From NCBI GenBank assembly GCA_023667285.1, contig JAMPAK010000001.1, positions 1,651,486-1,715,485 of the forward strand: a stretch of 64,000 nucleotides of DNA. Direction: 5' to 3'. This DNA is from Muribaculaceae bacterium (lineage in GTDB: Bacteria; Bacteroidota; Bacteroidia; Bacteroidales; Muribaculaceae). The notes beneath the pieces are model-generated. The model was not told where the DNA came from, made no database searches, and saw nothing but the letters and a program-made list of their open reading frames with translations. Made by a program: the position numbers and the translations under genes. Shown here piece after piece: positions 31,990 through 42,807 of this stretch. Position 1 is the stretch's first letter. Each line of letters opens with the position of its first letter.

Positions 31990-33510
31990 TTAACCGAGAG
32001 AGGTGTTAGAGATGATTCGGGCAAAGGCGTCAGACATGGATTTGGCGGCGCGGCGTCCGTCGCCCATGGCTAGGATGACGGTGGCGGCTCCGCGGACAAT
32101 GTCGCCACCGGCATAGATTGATGGCTTTGAGGATTTTCCTGATTTCTCATCTACGACTATCTCACCTTTCTTTGAGATGTCGAGCTCGTCGGTGAGCTCA
32201 GGCGGATTGGGCAGGTAGCCCACACAGACCACAACGATGTCTACCGGAATCTCCTCAATGGCATTGGGGATTTCCACGGGTTTACGGCGCCCGGATTCGT
32301 CAGGTTCGCCAAGTGTCATCTTCTGCAGACGCATGGAGCGGAGCATGCCGTTCTCATCGGCGAGATATTCCACCGGATTGTGGAGTGTGAGAAATTCGAC
32401 ACCCTCCTCCTTGGCGTGGCGCATCTCGTCAGCACGAGCCGGAATCTCCTCCTCGCTGCGGCGATAGACTATCATGGCCTTCTCGGCTCCCATGCGCAGG
32501 GCTGCGCGGACGGCGTCCATGGCTGTATTGCCGGCGCCAATCACTGCGACCCTCTTGCGGTGGAGCGACATGACGTTCTGGCCGTATATCTCGTGTCGCA
32601 CGAGGTTGTAGCGAATCAGATATTCGTTGGCGGTCATCACGCCTGGGAGATTCTCGCCGGGTATGCCCATGAATCGTGGTTTGCCTGCCCCGGTGGCCAC
32701 ATATATGCCTTTGAATCCACGGGCTGTGAGTTCGTCGTAGGGCATGGTAGTGCCTACGAAGCAGTTTTTTTCAAACTTGACTCCGAGTGCTGCCACCTTG
32801 GCAATCTCGGCGTTGACAACATCCTTGGGGAGACAGAATTCGGGAATACCGTATTTCAGGACACCTCCCAGGCGGTCGAGTGCCTCGAAGACGGTGACGT
32901 CATAGCCGCGTTTGGCCATATCGCCTGCAAATGCGAGTCCTGAGGGGCCGGAGCCAACCACTGCAATCTTGATTCCGGCAAAGAATGGGCTGCCCAGTGG
33001 GGCTGCCGGTTCATTACGGCCGTCAGGCATGGTTTGACGCTCGACTTCGCGGTTGAAGTCGGCCACAAAGCGCTCGAGATGGCCGATGGCTACCGGCTGT
33101 TTCTTCATCTTGTTGTAGATGCATCCGGCCTCACACTGTTTTTCCTGTGGGCAGACACGACCACAGACTGCGGGGAGGACGGTGGTAAGTGACAGCACAT
33201 CGAGAGCCTCGGCAAAATGGCGTCTCTCTATGTTTTTGATGAAGGCTGGGATGTGGTTTGACACCGGACATCCTTTCATGCATCCGGGGTCGGGACAGTC
33301 CAGGCAGCGTCGAGACTCAATGACGGCCTGCTCGATGGAGAGACCTTGGTTGACCTCCTCGTTGGTGTGAATGCGATAAGTGGCGTCGAGTTCGGGCATA
33401 GTGACACGAGGCATTGCAGTGCGCTCCTTGGTTGTGAGCGATTTGCGCAATTCCTCGCGCCATTGAGTGTCTCTGGAGACGAGTTCCTGTTCGTTGAGCT
33501 GTCGTGTCAT
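31990..33510 (-). CDS. NfnB/GltD-like NADPH flavoprotein with two 4Fe-4S clusters
   Basis: A 506-residue cytoplasmic oxidoreductase of the GltD/NfnB family. The N-terminal domain carries two Cys sets (69, 72, 77, 81 in CLDCPDPGCMKGC; 116, 120, 126, 130 in CGRVCPQEKQCEAGC). Then follow an FAD-binding Rossmann site (VVGSGPSGLAFAGDMAKRG) and an NADPH-binding site (VIGAGNTAMDAVRAA). It is usually annotated as 'NADPH-dependent glutamate synthase', but the large glutamate synthase subunit is absent. The immediate partner is an NfnA-like subunit overlapping by four bases, so I read the pair as NfnAB, a ferredoxin:NADP oxidoreductase that can bifurcate electrons in other organisms. It lies within the kdu-kdg block. 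Confidence 0.87.
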   Translation of the reverse strand: MTRQLNEQELVSRDTQWREELRKSLTTKERTAMPRVTMPELDATYRIHTNEEVNQGLSIEQAVIESRRCLDCPDPGCMKGCPVSNHIPAFIKNIERRHFAEALDVLSLTTVLPAVCGRVCPQEKQCEAGCIYNKMKKQPVAIGHLERFVADFNREVERQTMPDGRNEPAAPLGSPFFAGIKIAVVGSGPSGLAFAGDMAKRGYDVTVFEALDRLGGVLKYGIPEFCLPKDVVNAEIAKVAALGVKFEKNCFVGTTMPYDELTARGFKGIYVATGAGKPRFMGIPGENLPGVMTANEYLIRYNLVRHEIYGQNVMSLHRKRVAVIGAGNTAMDAVRAALRMGAEKAMIVYRRSEEEIPARADEMRHAKEEGVEFLTLHNPVEYLADENGMLRSMRLQKMTLGEPDESGRRKPVEIPNAIEEIPVDIVVVCVGYLPNPPELTDELDISKKGEIVVDEKSGKSSKPSIYAGGDIVRGAATVILAMGDGRRAAKSMSDAFARIISNTSLG

Positions 33511-34271
33511 ATGAAATTGCGTTGACGGTTCAACAACTGGGTGAAGTCAACCTCGTGAGCGTCAAACGTGGGGCCGTCGATGCAGGTGAGTTTTCTCTCG
33601 CCTCCCACCATGACGCGGCAGATGCCACATATACCGACACCGTCGAGCATAATCATGTTGAGTATGCAACGAGTGGGGATGTTGAGGGAGCGTGTCCTCT
33701 CTGCTATGGAGCGGAGCATGTCTGTAGGGCCGGTGATAACCACTAAGTCTATTTCCCTTTCGGAGGTGACTCTGTCAAGCACCTCAAGAGCCTCTTCCTT
33801 GCTTGAGGAATGGAGAATCTCGTCAGACCACTTCTCGGCGTTGCCACGGAGACAGGATGTCTTTTCAGTGAACTCGGAGAGGACACTTATCACCTTGTTT
33901 CCGGCATTCTTGAGGGCGTGTATCACCGGGAGGAGGGGAACGAAGCCCTCACCGTCGCCGATGCACAGCACTGTGCCGTAGTTCTTGACGTCGAATGCCT
34001 GGCCAAGAGGACCCAATAGGTTAGGTAGAGCCTGGCCGGGTTCGAGCGAGTCGATGAGCGATGTGAGACGCGCGCCCTTGTGAATGATGATGGTGAAGAA
34101 GCCGCGCTCAGGGTTTGTGTCGACGATGGTGAACGGGATGCGTGGGAGGTCGTCGGAGAATCTTATCATCACGAAATGGCCAGCACGGGCCGAGGCCGCA
34201 ATCGAGGGTGACTCGATCATGACCTCGGCTGTGTTTGCCGTGTGACGGGTTATTTCGACTATCCGGTTCAA
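33507..34271 (-). CDS. NfnA-like FAD/NAD-binding subunit (SudB/PyrK family)
   Basis: A 254-residue flavoprotein subunit with a ferredoxin-reductase-like FAD domain (about 1-100, with RIPFTIVDTN), an NAD-binding domain (about 100-205) and a small C-terminal 2Fe-2S part. Cluster ligands there are Cys215, Cys218 and Cys230 (GICGICR and LTCIDG), and Asp210 stands where PyrK has a fourth Cys. This three-Cys, one-Asp pattern matches the cluster described for NfnA of Thermotoga. The downstream NfnB-like gene overlaps it by four bases and kduI ends nine bases upstream. It is often annotated as sulfide or dihydroorotate dehydrogenase subunit. Confidence 0.85.
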   Translation of the reverse strand: MNRIVEITRHTANTAEVMIESPSIAASARAGHFVMIRFSDDLPRIPFTIVDTNPERGFFTIIIHKGARLTSLIDSLEPGQALPNLLGPLGQAFDVKNYGTVLCIGDGEGFVPLLPVIHALKNAGNKVISVLSEFTEKTSCLRGNAEKWSDEILHSSSKEEALEVLDRVTSEREIDLVVITGPTDMLRSIAERTRSLNIPTRCILNMIMLDGVGICGICRVMVGGERKLTCIDGPTFDAHEVDFTQLLNRQRNFI

Positions 34272-34280
34272 TGCTGGGGG

Positions 34281-35201
34281 TTATTTCATTTCAAGATATG
34301 TGATCTTGTCCATGTCGCCGTAGTTGAGGTTCTCACCGCCCATGCCCCAGATGAACATGTAGTTAGAGGTTCCTGCAGCAGCGTGGATTGACCATTCGGG
34401 CGACATGATGGCCTGCTCATTGTGGAGCCATACTACACGTGTCTCCTGAGGCTCGCCCATGAGATGGCAGATGGCATTGCCTTCGGGTACATTGAAATAG
34501 TAGTATGCCTCGACGCGGCGGTCGTGGGTGTGAGCCGGCATGGTGTTCCAGACGCTGCCGGGCTTGAGCTCGGTCAGTCCCATCTGCAACTGGCAGGGTC
34601 CCTCCTCCAGCACATTGTTGACAATGAGTTGGTTGATGACGCGGTCGTTGCTCTCTTCCATTGAGCCGGCCTTGATCTGGTTGGCCTTAATGGAGCCTTT
34701 GCGTCCGTCGATGGTGATGAGCTGAGTCTTATATTCCTTATGGGCTGTGGTTGAGTTGAGATAGAAGCGGGCAGGGTTTGCGGCGTCTTTTGAACGGAAT
34801 GTTATCTCCTTGTTGCCACGGCCGATGTAGAGCGCATCCTTGAAGTGGAGCTCATACTCCTTGCCGTCGACAGTGACGATGCCGTCACCTCCGGTGTTGA
34901 TCACGCCGAGCTCGCGGTGTTCGAGGAAGTATTCTGACTTGATGGGGTCAATTGTCTCGAGGACTACAGCCTTTGCAACGGGAACGACGCCGCCGAAGAT
35001 GAGGCGGTCATACATGGAGTATGTGAGGTTGATTTTGTCCTGCTCCATCACAGTGGGCATTGTGAATCTCTCGCGGAGCTGCTCTGTGGTGTAGTGTTTC
35101 ACGTCATCGGGATGACAGCAGCGCTGTATGGTGTATTCTGTCTGAGCCATTGCTGAGATTGAGGCTATAGCAAGTGAAACTGTGAGAAAAAGTTTTTTCA
35201 T
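34281..35201 (-). CDS. kduI: 5-keto-4-deoxyuronate isomerase KduI, exported form
   Basis: Converts 5-keto-4-deoxyuronate (from unsaturated uronic acids released by lyases) to 3-deoxy-D-glycero-2,5-hexodiulosonate. The zinc ligands of the cupin fold are present as His224, His226, Glu231 and His273 ([23 protein letters not shown]). They match E. coli His196, His198, Glu203 and His245 with a constant shift of 28, equal to the excess length (306 against 278). The extra N-terminus is [20 protein letters not shown], a textbook Sec signal peptide ending in AMA|Q. So this KduI should act in the periplasm, unlike the cytoplasmic E. coli enzyme. The lower genes kduD and kdgK have no signal. Confidence 0.92.
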   Translation of the reverse strand: MKKLFLTVSLAIASISAMAQTEYTIQRCCHPDDVKHYTTEQLRERFTMPTVMEQDKINLTYSMYDRLIFGGVVPVAKAVVLETIDPIKSEYFLEHRELGVINTGGDGIVTVDGKEYELHFKDALYIGRGNKEITFRSKDAANPARFYLNSTTAHKEYKTQLITIDGRKGSIKANQIKAGSMEESNDRVINQLIVNNVLEEGPCQLQMGLTELKPGSVWNTMPAHTHDRRVEAYYYFNVPEGNAICHLMGEPQETRVVWLHNEQAIMSPEWSIHAAAGTSNYMFIWGMGGENLNYGDMDKITYLEMK

Positions 35202-35275
35202 TTTTCCTATGAAGATTGTTATTCGTAATCTCTAAAAAAATAACTTGGTGAATTTTCCAACCTATTCTTTTATGA

Positions 35276-36697
35276 TTACTCAGTTTTCTGAATGATGTCT
35301 GAGTCGGCGGCCACCATGGCTTTCTGGTTGCGGATGATGAGGATTCTGTTCCAGATCATCAGACCGAGTGTGAGAATCACGAGAATGCCGGCACCTATCC
35401 ATTTGAGACCTATCGAGCACTGATAGATGACCCACGAGAGTGGGCTTGATGCGAAGTCGAGACTGCCGCCCTCAAAGTTGGCGGGGATGGCCACGGCGGC
35501 ATCGCCTGTGGCTGCATATACATCCTTAGCAGCGCTAGTGAAGTCAGGCGCCATGTTCGTGACGAAGTAGAGGCCTATGGTTATCACCACGAGGCCGACA
35601 ATGAATGTCTTGACTACGTTGCCCTTGGTGTAGGGGAGAACAAGGGGGAACACATAGAACATGCCTGCAAGCGATGCGAGCGGGAGGAACTCATTGCCAG
35701 GAAGAACCACGGCCAGGATGAGGGTCACCGGGATGAGGAGGATGGAGACCACGAGGGTGGTGGGGTGTCCGATGACGAGCGCTGGGGTCATGCCGATGTT
35801 GAGGCCATCGGCACCCTTGAACTTCCTGGCTATGAGGCTTCTTGTGGCCTCAGAGATGGGGCGCAGACCTTCGATGAAGAGGACTGTGACACGTGGGATG
35901 AGTTCCATGACGGCTCCCATCTTGATGCCAAGGCCGAGGATGTAAGGAATCTTGTCGACCATCTCAGCGGATGTGGTGCAGGTGAGACATCCGATAACAA
36001 CTCCTACGACCACACCGAGGAAGAGGGGCTCGCCAAGAAGGCCGAATTTTTTCTTGAGCCCTTCGGCGTCAATCTCGAGTCTGTTCATGCCGGGTATAGC
36101 GTCGAGACCTTTGTTGATGATCCATGCGAAAGGCACGAAGCCGGCACAGAAGGGCTGGGGAATCGAGATGCCGTCCATATCCTTGTAGAACGTCTGGAAT
36201 TTCTTGGCCGAGACATCTGCAATAATCAAGGTGAGAATGTAGCAGATGATGGCTGCGAAGAAGCCCCAGGCGAGGGAGTCAGCGGCAAAATAGACAACGG
36301 CGCCAATGAATGCGAAGTGCCAGTAGTTCCAGAGGTCTATGTTGACGGTACGGGTGGTCTTGGTGATGAGCATGAGCAGGTTTACGCCGAGACACACGGG
36401 GATGACAAACGCACCAACCGCAGTGTTGTAAGCCACGGAGGCGGCTGCGGGCCAACCCATGTCGAACACTCTGAGCTGAAGATTGTAGATTTCGACCACC
36501 TTGTCGAGGGCAGGGCCGAGAGCGGATGTGAGAAGGGCTGTGACGATTGAGAGGCCGATGAAACCGACGCCAACCTTGAGGCCCGACTTGAGCGATTCAG
36601 TGAACTTGATGCCTATGCAGACGCCGAGGATGGTGAAGATGACGGGCATCATCACCGCAGCGCCCAGGCCGATGATGTAGGAGAAGACTTGTTCCAC
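35276..36697 (-). CDS. Orphan PTS EIIC-type permease (GatC/galactitol family)
   Basis: A 473-residue, very hydrophobic protein with about 11-12 membrane segments. It resembles EIIC of the galactitol/GAT family along its whole length (GLGAAVMMPVIFTILGV, FDMGWPAAASVAYNTAVG, GLKVGVGFIGLS near the N-terminus, and HPTTLVVSILLIPVTL in the second half). The partner EIIA and EIIB proteins and the general PTS enzymes are not in the window. The pathway context (kduD six bases upstream, kduI downstream) points to uptake of a keto-deoxy-uronate. I infer that it works as a secondary transporter without phosphorylation, since kdgK later supplies the phosphate. Confidence 0.85.
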   Translation of the reverse strand: MEQVFSYIIGLGAAVMMPVIFTILGVCIGIKFTESLKSGLKVGVGFIGLSIVTALLTSALGPALDKVVEIYNLQLRVFDMGWPAAASVAYNTAVGAFVIPVCLGVNLLMLITKTTRTVNIDLWNYWHFAFIGAVVYFAADSLAWGFFAAIICYILTLIIADVSAKKFQTFYKDMDGISIPQPFCAGFVPFAWIINKGLDAIPGMNRLEIDAEGLKKKFGLLGEPLFLGVVVGVVIGCLTCTTSAEMVDKIPYILGLGIKMGAVMELIPRVTVLFIEGLRPISEATRSLIARKFKGADGLNIGMTPALVIGHPTTLVVSILLIPVTLILAVVLPGNEFLPLASLAGMFYVFPLVLPYTKGNVVKTFIVGLVVITIGLYFVTNMAPDFTSAAKDVYAATGDAAVAIPANFEGGSLDFASSPLSWVIYQCSIGLKWIGAGILVILTLGLMIWNRILIIRNQKAMVAADSDIIQKTE

Positions 36698-36703
36698 GAC
36701 GGA

Positions 36704-37498
36704 TTATTTAGGCTGCTTGCCGATATAGGCGAGGATACCGCCGTCGACGTAGAGAATATGGCCGTTCACGAAGTTTGAGGCGTCTGACGCAAGGAATACA
36801 GCGGGACCCATGAGATCCTCGGGTGTGCCCCAGCGTGCTGCGGGGGTCTTCGAGATGATGAATGAGTCGAAGGGGTGACGCGAGCCATCGGGCTGGCGCT
36901 CACGGAGGGGAGCGGTCTGGTCAGTGGCGATATAGCCCGGGCCGATGCCGTTGCACTGGATGTTGTATTCACCATACTCAGAGCAGATGTTCTTGGTGAG
37001 CATCTTGAGGCCACCCTTTGCGGCAGCATATGCGCTGACGGTCTCGCGGCCTAGCTCGCTCATCATGGAGCAGATGTTTATGATCTTACCGTGTCCCTTC
37101 TTGATCATGCCGGGGATTACAGCCTTTGCGCAGATGTAAGGGGCGACGAGGTCGACGTCCACAACACGGCGGAAGTCCTCGACAGACATCTCCTCCATGG
37201 GGATGCGCTTGATGATGCCGGCGTTGTTGACAAGGATGTCAATGGTGCCTACCGTAGCCTCGATGTCGGCCACCATGGCCTTGAGGGCTGCCTCGTCGGT
37301 GACGTCGCAGAGATAGCCCTTGGCGTCTATGCCGAGTTCCTTGTAGGCTTTAAGTCCGCGCTCCACCGTCTCCTGGCGTGAGCAGTTGAACACAATCTTA
37401 GCGCCGGCTTCTGCAAAAGCCTGGGCGATGGCGAGACCGATGCCGTAAGCGGCTCCGGTCACAAGGGCAACTTTGCCTTCAAGTGAGAAATTTACCAT
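36704..37498 (-). CDS. kduD: 2-dehydro-3-deoxy-D-gluconate 5-dehydrogenase (KduD, SDR)
   Basis: Reduces 3-deoxy-D-glycero-2,5-hexodiulosonate to KDG with NAD(P)H. It is a classical short-chain dehydrogenase of 264 residues: nucleotide loop TGAAYGIGLAIA, NNAGI, the catalytic Ser-Tyr-Lys set with SAYAAAKGG, and the C-terminal FVNGHILYVDGG. MVNFSLEGKVALVTGAAYGI is the normal start, with no signal peptide, so it is cytoplasmic. It is the first gene of the block and has a consensus promoter. The EIIC gene starts six bases after its stop. The specific call rests on neighbours kduI and kdgK, since SDR sequences overlap between substrates. Confidence 0.88.
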   Translation of the reverse strand: MVNFSLEGKVALVTGAAYGIGLAIAQAFAEAGAKIVFNCSRQETVERGLKAYKELGIDAKGYLCDVTDEAALKAMVADIEATVGTIDILVNNAGIIKRIPMEEMSVEDFRRVVDVDLVAPYICAKAVIPGMIKKGHGKIINICSMMSELGRETVSAYAAAKGGLKMLTKNICSEYGEYNIQCNGIGPGYIATDQTAPLRERQPDGSRHPFDSFIISKTPAARWGTPEDLMGPAVFLASDASNFVNGHILYVDGGILAYIGKQPK

Positions 37499-37563
37499 TG
37501 TATTAACTTAAGTTTTTTGAGTTGATATTTCAATTTAAGGTACGTGAGGAGAGGTATTGACGG

Positions 37564-37594
37564 CAAAATTAAGCATTTTAACATTATTAATCAA
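37564..37594 (-). promoter_or_regulatory. Promoter of the kduD-EIIC-kduI-nfnAB-kdgK block
   Basis: On the minus strand TTG (37594-37592), 20 bases, then TAATTTTG (37571-37564). The leader before kduD is about 58 bases. I see no clear operator. Confidence 0.7.
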
Positions 37595-37664
37595 GCATTG
37601 TGGTTTAAAACTTTCTTAAAATTCGCAGTATTCATTCTGTTTGAGATTTTTATGTGAATTTTGG

Positions 37665-37694
37665 TTTGCGGTTGGCGAAAACTTAGTAAATTTG
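37665..37694 (+). promoter_or_regulatory. Promoter of fbp
   Basis: TTTG (37665-37668), an 18-base spacer, then TAAATTTG (37687-37694). The ATG at 37720 lies 25 bases after the box. Confidence 0.6.
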
Positions 37695-37719
37695 CCTTCC
37701 GAACCTCACCGTATTCAAT

Positions 37720-39723
37720 ATGACCCAGCATACATCTACAGTGACCCCCGCAAAGGTGGAGGCAGACAGGCGCATCCTCGAACTGCTTGCGCAGTCGTTT
37801 CCCACCGTCAGCGCCGCGGGGACAGAGATTATCAACCTTGAGGCAATACTCAATCTGCCCAAGGGGACAGAGCATTTTGTGGCCGACCTTCACGGCGAGC
37901 ATGAGGCTTTCCGCCATCTGCTCAAGAATGCCTCTGGAAACATCAAGCGCAAGGTGACCGATCTCTTCGGGACAACCATGCGTGAGAGTGAGATACGTCA
38001 GCTCTGTGCGCTCATCTATTATCCTGAGGAGAAACTCCAGGTGATTAAGTCAACGGAGTCTGATCTAGATGATTTCTACAGCATCACGCTTCATCAGCTT
38101 GTGAGGGTGTGTCAGAGTGTGTCGTCGAAATATACGCGCTCCAAGGTGCGCAAGGCTCTTCCCAAGGAGTTTGCCTATATCATTGAGGAACTTCTCCATG
38201 AGTCGGCCTCTGACTATGATAAGGTGGCTTATTTCAACCGGATCATTGAGACCATCATCTCGACGGGGCAGGCTGAGGAGTTTGTCATAGCCCTCTGCAA
38301 GGTGATACAGACACTGTCCATCGACCAGCTCCACATCCTGGGCGACATCTACGACCGTGGGCCGGGGGCACATATTATAATGGACACTCTGCGCCAGTAT
38401 GGGCGATGGGACATTCAGTGGGGCAACCACGATGTGCTGTGGATGGGAGCCGCGGCCGGAAATGACTGCTGTATTGCAAATGTGATCCGCATCTCACTCC
38501 GCTATGCCAATCTCCCCACACTCGAGGAGGGGTATGGCATCAATCTCCTTCCCTTGGCCACATTTGCAATGGAGACATATGCCGATGACGACTGCAAGGC
38601 TTTCATCCCAACGGCTGTCCAGGGGGAGACCACTCACTCTGAGAAGACGCTCCGCATCATGGCTAAGATGCATAAGGCCATATCGGTCATTCAGTTCAAA
38701 CTCGAGGGAGCCATGATTGAGGCACATCCTGAGTGGAAGATGGATGGGCGCCGGTTGCTCCACAAGGTAGACTATGAGAAGGGGACGGTTGAGATTGACG
38801 GGAAGAGATATGAGATGACCGATAAGTCATTTCCCACCATCAACCCTGCCTCTCCCTATGAACTCACACATGAGGAGGCTCATCTGCTCAAGAAGATACG
38901 CCACTCATTCACCGTCAGCACGGGTCTGCAGAGGGATGTCGAGTGTCTCTTCTCGCATGGGTGCATGTATGGTGTGTACAATTCCAATCTGCTGTTCCAC
39001 GCATCGATGCCTCTCAACGAGGATGGCTCACTTAGGGAGGTAGAGCTGAACGGCAAGCTCTACAAGGGTAAGGAACTCATGACAAGGATAGGGCTTGTGC
39101 TTCGCTCTGCCTTCAACGATGACACTCCTGAGTCTGACAAGGCTTACGGGCGCGACTATTTCTGGTATCTGTGGTGTGGGCCTGACTCGCCGCTGTTTGA
39201 CAAGGACAAGATGACGACATTTGAGCGTTATTTTGTGGCTGACCCTGAGGCTCGACATGAGGAGAAGGGCTGGTATTATAAACTGAGGGATAATGAGCAG
39301 GTGTGCGACATGATTCTCGATGAGTTTGGAGTGGAAGGTGAGCAACGCCACATCATCAATGGCCATGTCCCTGTCAGGACCGGAAAGGGTGAGAGTCCCA
39401 TCCGTGCCAATGGAAAGCTCATGGTGATTGACGGTGGTTTTGCAAAGGCATATCATAAGACTACCGGTATTGCCGGATATACTCTGATATATCATTCCAG
39501 CAACTTTGAACTTGTAGAGCATGAACCCTTCACGTCGGTTGAGGAGGCTGTGAGCAACGGCACGGACATTGTCCGCACCACAAAGATGGTGGAGCAGACG
39601 GCTCGACGTGTATGTGTGCGTGACACTGACAAGGGACGCATACTGAAGGGGCAGATCGACGAGCTCTCGGAACTACTCTATGCATTCCGCCACGGAATAA
39701 TCAAAGAAAGATCGCGCAAATGA
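37720..39723 (+). CDS. fbp: Fructose-1,6-bisphosphatase, class III
   Basis: Hydrolyses fructose-1,6-bisphosphate to fructose-6-phosphate in gluconeogenesis. The 667-residue protein belongs to the class III (calcineurin-like) FBPases found in Firmicutes and Bacteroidetes. Its metallophosphatase motifs are DLHGEHEAF, GDIYDRGPGAH and WGNHDVLW, each with metal-binding Asp, His or Asn, and INGHVPVRTGKGESP later on. Length is near the family's usual 640-670. The start MTQHTSTVTPAKVEADRRI is the only good ATG below the promoter. It overlaps the SGNH hydrolase gene by four bases. Confidence 0.93.
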   Translation: MTQHTSTVTPAKVEADRRILELLAQSFPTVSAAGTEIINLEAILNLPKGTEHFVADLHGEHEAFRHLLKNASGNIKRKVTDLFGTTMRESEIRQLCALIYYPEEKLQVIKSTESDLDDFYSITLHQLVRVCQSVSSKYTRSKVRKALPKEFAYIIEELLHESASDYDKVAYFNRIIETIISTGQAEEFVIALCKVIQTLSIDQLHILGDIYDRGPGAHIIMDTLRQYGRWDIQWGNHDVLWMGAAAGNDCCIANVIRISLRYANLPTLEEGYGINLLPLATFAMETYADDDCKAFIPTAVQGETTHSEKTLRIMAKMHKAISVIQFKLEGAMIEAHPEWKMDGRRLLHKVDYEKGTVEIDGKRYEMTDKSFPTINPASPYELTHEEAHLLKKIRHSFTVSTGLQRDVECLFSHGCMYGVYNSNLLFHASMPLNEDGSLREVELNGKLYKGKELMTRIGLVLRSAFNDDTPESDKAYGRDYFWYLWCGPDSPLFDKDKMTTFERYFVADPEARHEEKGWYYKLRDNEQVCDMILDEFGVEGEQRHIINGHVPVRTGKGESPIRANGKLMVIDGGFAKAYHKTTGIAGYTLIYHSSNFELVEHEPFTSVEEAVSNGTDIVRTTKMVEQTARRVCVRDTDKGRILKGQIDELSELLYAFRHGIIKERSRK

Positions 39724-40565
39724 AAAGATATCTCATCTCAGCCCTCATCGCCGGGGCTTTACTCACACCCAATACAGCTATTCCGGCTGATGCTGTGACT
39801 GACTCGATGGCCCAAGCTGTTTTCTCACATCCTTGGGCAGGTAAGATAGTGGGTGTGATAGGGGACTCTATCTCAGATCCACGCCTTAAAGGTGGCAAGA
39901 TTAAGAACTGGTGGAGTTATCTGGCTGACTGGATTGGGCTGACTCCCAAGGTAACTGCCAAGAGCGGACGCCAGTGGGACGATGTCAAGCGTCAGGCGCA
40001 GCTGCTCAATGAATTGACGGGAGATAGCATCGATGCTGTCATTGTCTTTCTCGGGACCAATGACTTCAACAAGGGGCTACCCATCGGAGACTGGTATGAG
40101 GAGACTGACACGCTTGTGATGGCCGCCAAGGGTGAGATGAAAAGCCTGCAGCCACGCCGACATCGCTCCCTTGTGATGACTGACTCAACCTACCGCGGAC
40201 GTATCAACATTGGCCTCAGTACACTGAAATCAATGTTCCCGACAAAGCAGATTGTCCTCCTTACACCTATCCACCGCGGACTTGCCGATTTCAACGATAA
40301 GAATGTTCAGCCATCTGAAGACTATGCAAATTCGTGTGGAGAGTTTGTTGACGCTTACATCAATTCCGTCAAAGAGGCGGGGAATGTATGGAGTGTCCCT
40401 GTGATAGACCTCAATGCCGTATGCGGACTCAATCCGATGGTTGAGGAGCAGATATCTTACTTCTACGATCAGGAGAAAGACCGCCTGCATCCGGCCTCAA
40501 ACGGTCAGGAGCGCATGGCTCGTACAATCCTATATCAGCTCACCGCTCTCCCGGGCGGATTCTGA
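39720..40565 (+). CDS. Secreted SGNH/GDSL-type hydrolase
   Basis: A 281-residue putative esterase or lipase with a signal peptide (KRYLISALIAGALLTPNTA). The SGNH blocks are visible: VIGDSISDPR with the nucleophile Ser50, VFLGTNDFN with the oxyanion Asn, and DRLHPASNGQ holding the catalytic Asp/His. The substrate is unknown; acetyl groups on glycans or lipids are common targets. The ATG overlaps the fbp stop (ATGA), so its translation is likely linked to fbp, though no shared pathway is evident. A bidirectional terminator follows. Confidence 0.85.
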   Translation: MKRYLISALIAGALLTPNTAIPADAVTDSMAQAVFSHPWAGKIVGVIGDSISDPRLKGGKIKNWWSYLADWIGLTPKVTAKSGRQWDDVKRQAQLLNELTGDSIDAVIVFLGTNDFNKGLPIGDWYEETDTLVMAAKGEMKSLQPRRHRSLVMTDSTYRGRINIGLSTLKSMFPTKQIVLLTPIHRGLADFNDKNVQPSEDYANSCGEFVDAYINSVKEAGNVWSVPVIDLNAVCGLNPMVEEQISYFYDQEKDRLHPASNGQERMARTILYQLTALPGGF

Positions 40566-40585
40566 AAAAGTCCAGTAGATATACA

Positions 40586-40619
40586 AAACACCCCCTCAGA
40601 CAGATCTGAGGGGGCGTTT
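40586..40619. terminator. Bidirectional terminator between the SGNH gene and mutB
   Basis: Arms AAACACCCCCTCAGA (40586-40600) and TCTGAGGGGGCGTTT (40605-40619) pair with one mismatch over a 4-base loop. T-rich ends lie on both strands. It sits between convergent genes. Confidence 0.85.
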
Positions 40620-40635
40620 CGTGTTTTTACAGTGA

Positions 40636-42765
<2,130 letters not shown>

Positions 42766-42807
42766 AGTTATATTTTTCTATGTAGAGGGTTGAAGAATGG
42801 TCGGTGA

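Noticed and set aside
35765..36550. 261-residue plus-strand frame inside the EIIC gene
   Set aside because: Acidic, low-complexity mirror of a membrane protein on the other strand.
35276..36697. A working PTS for galactitol
   Set aside because: No EIIA or EIIB partner is encoded nearby, and the neighbours are uronate genes.
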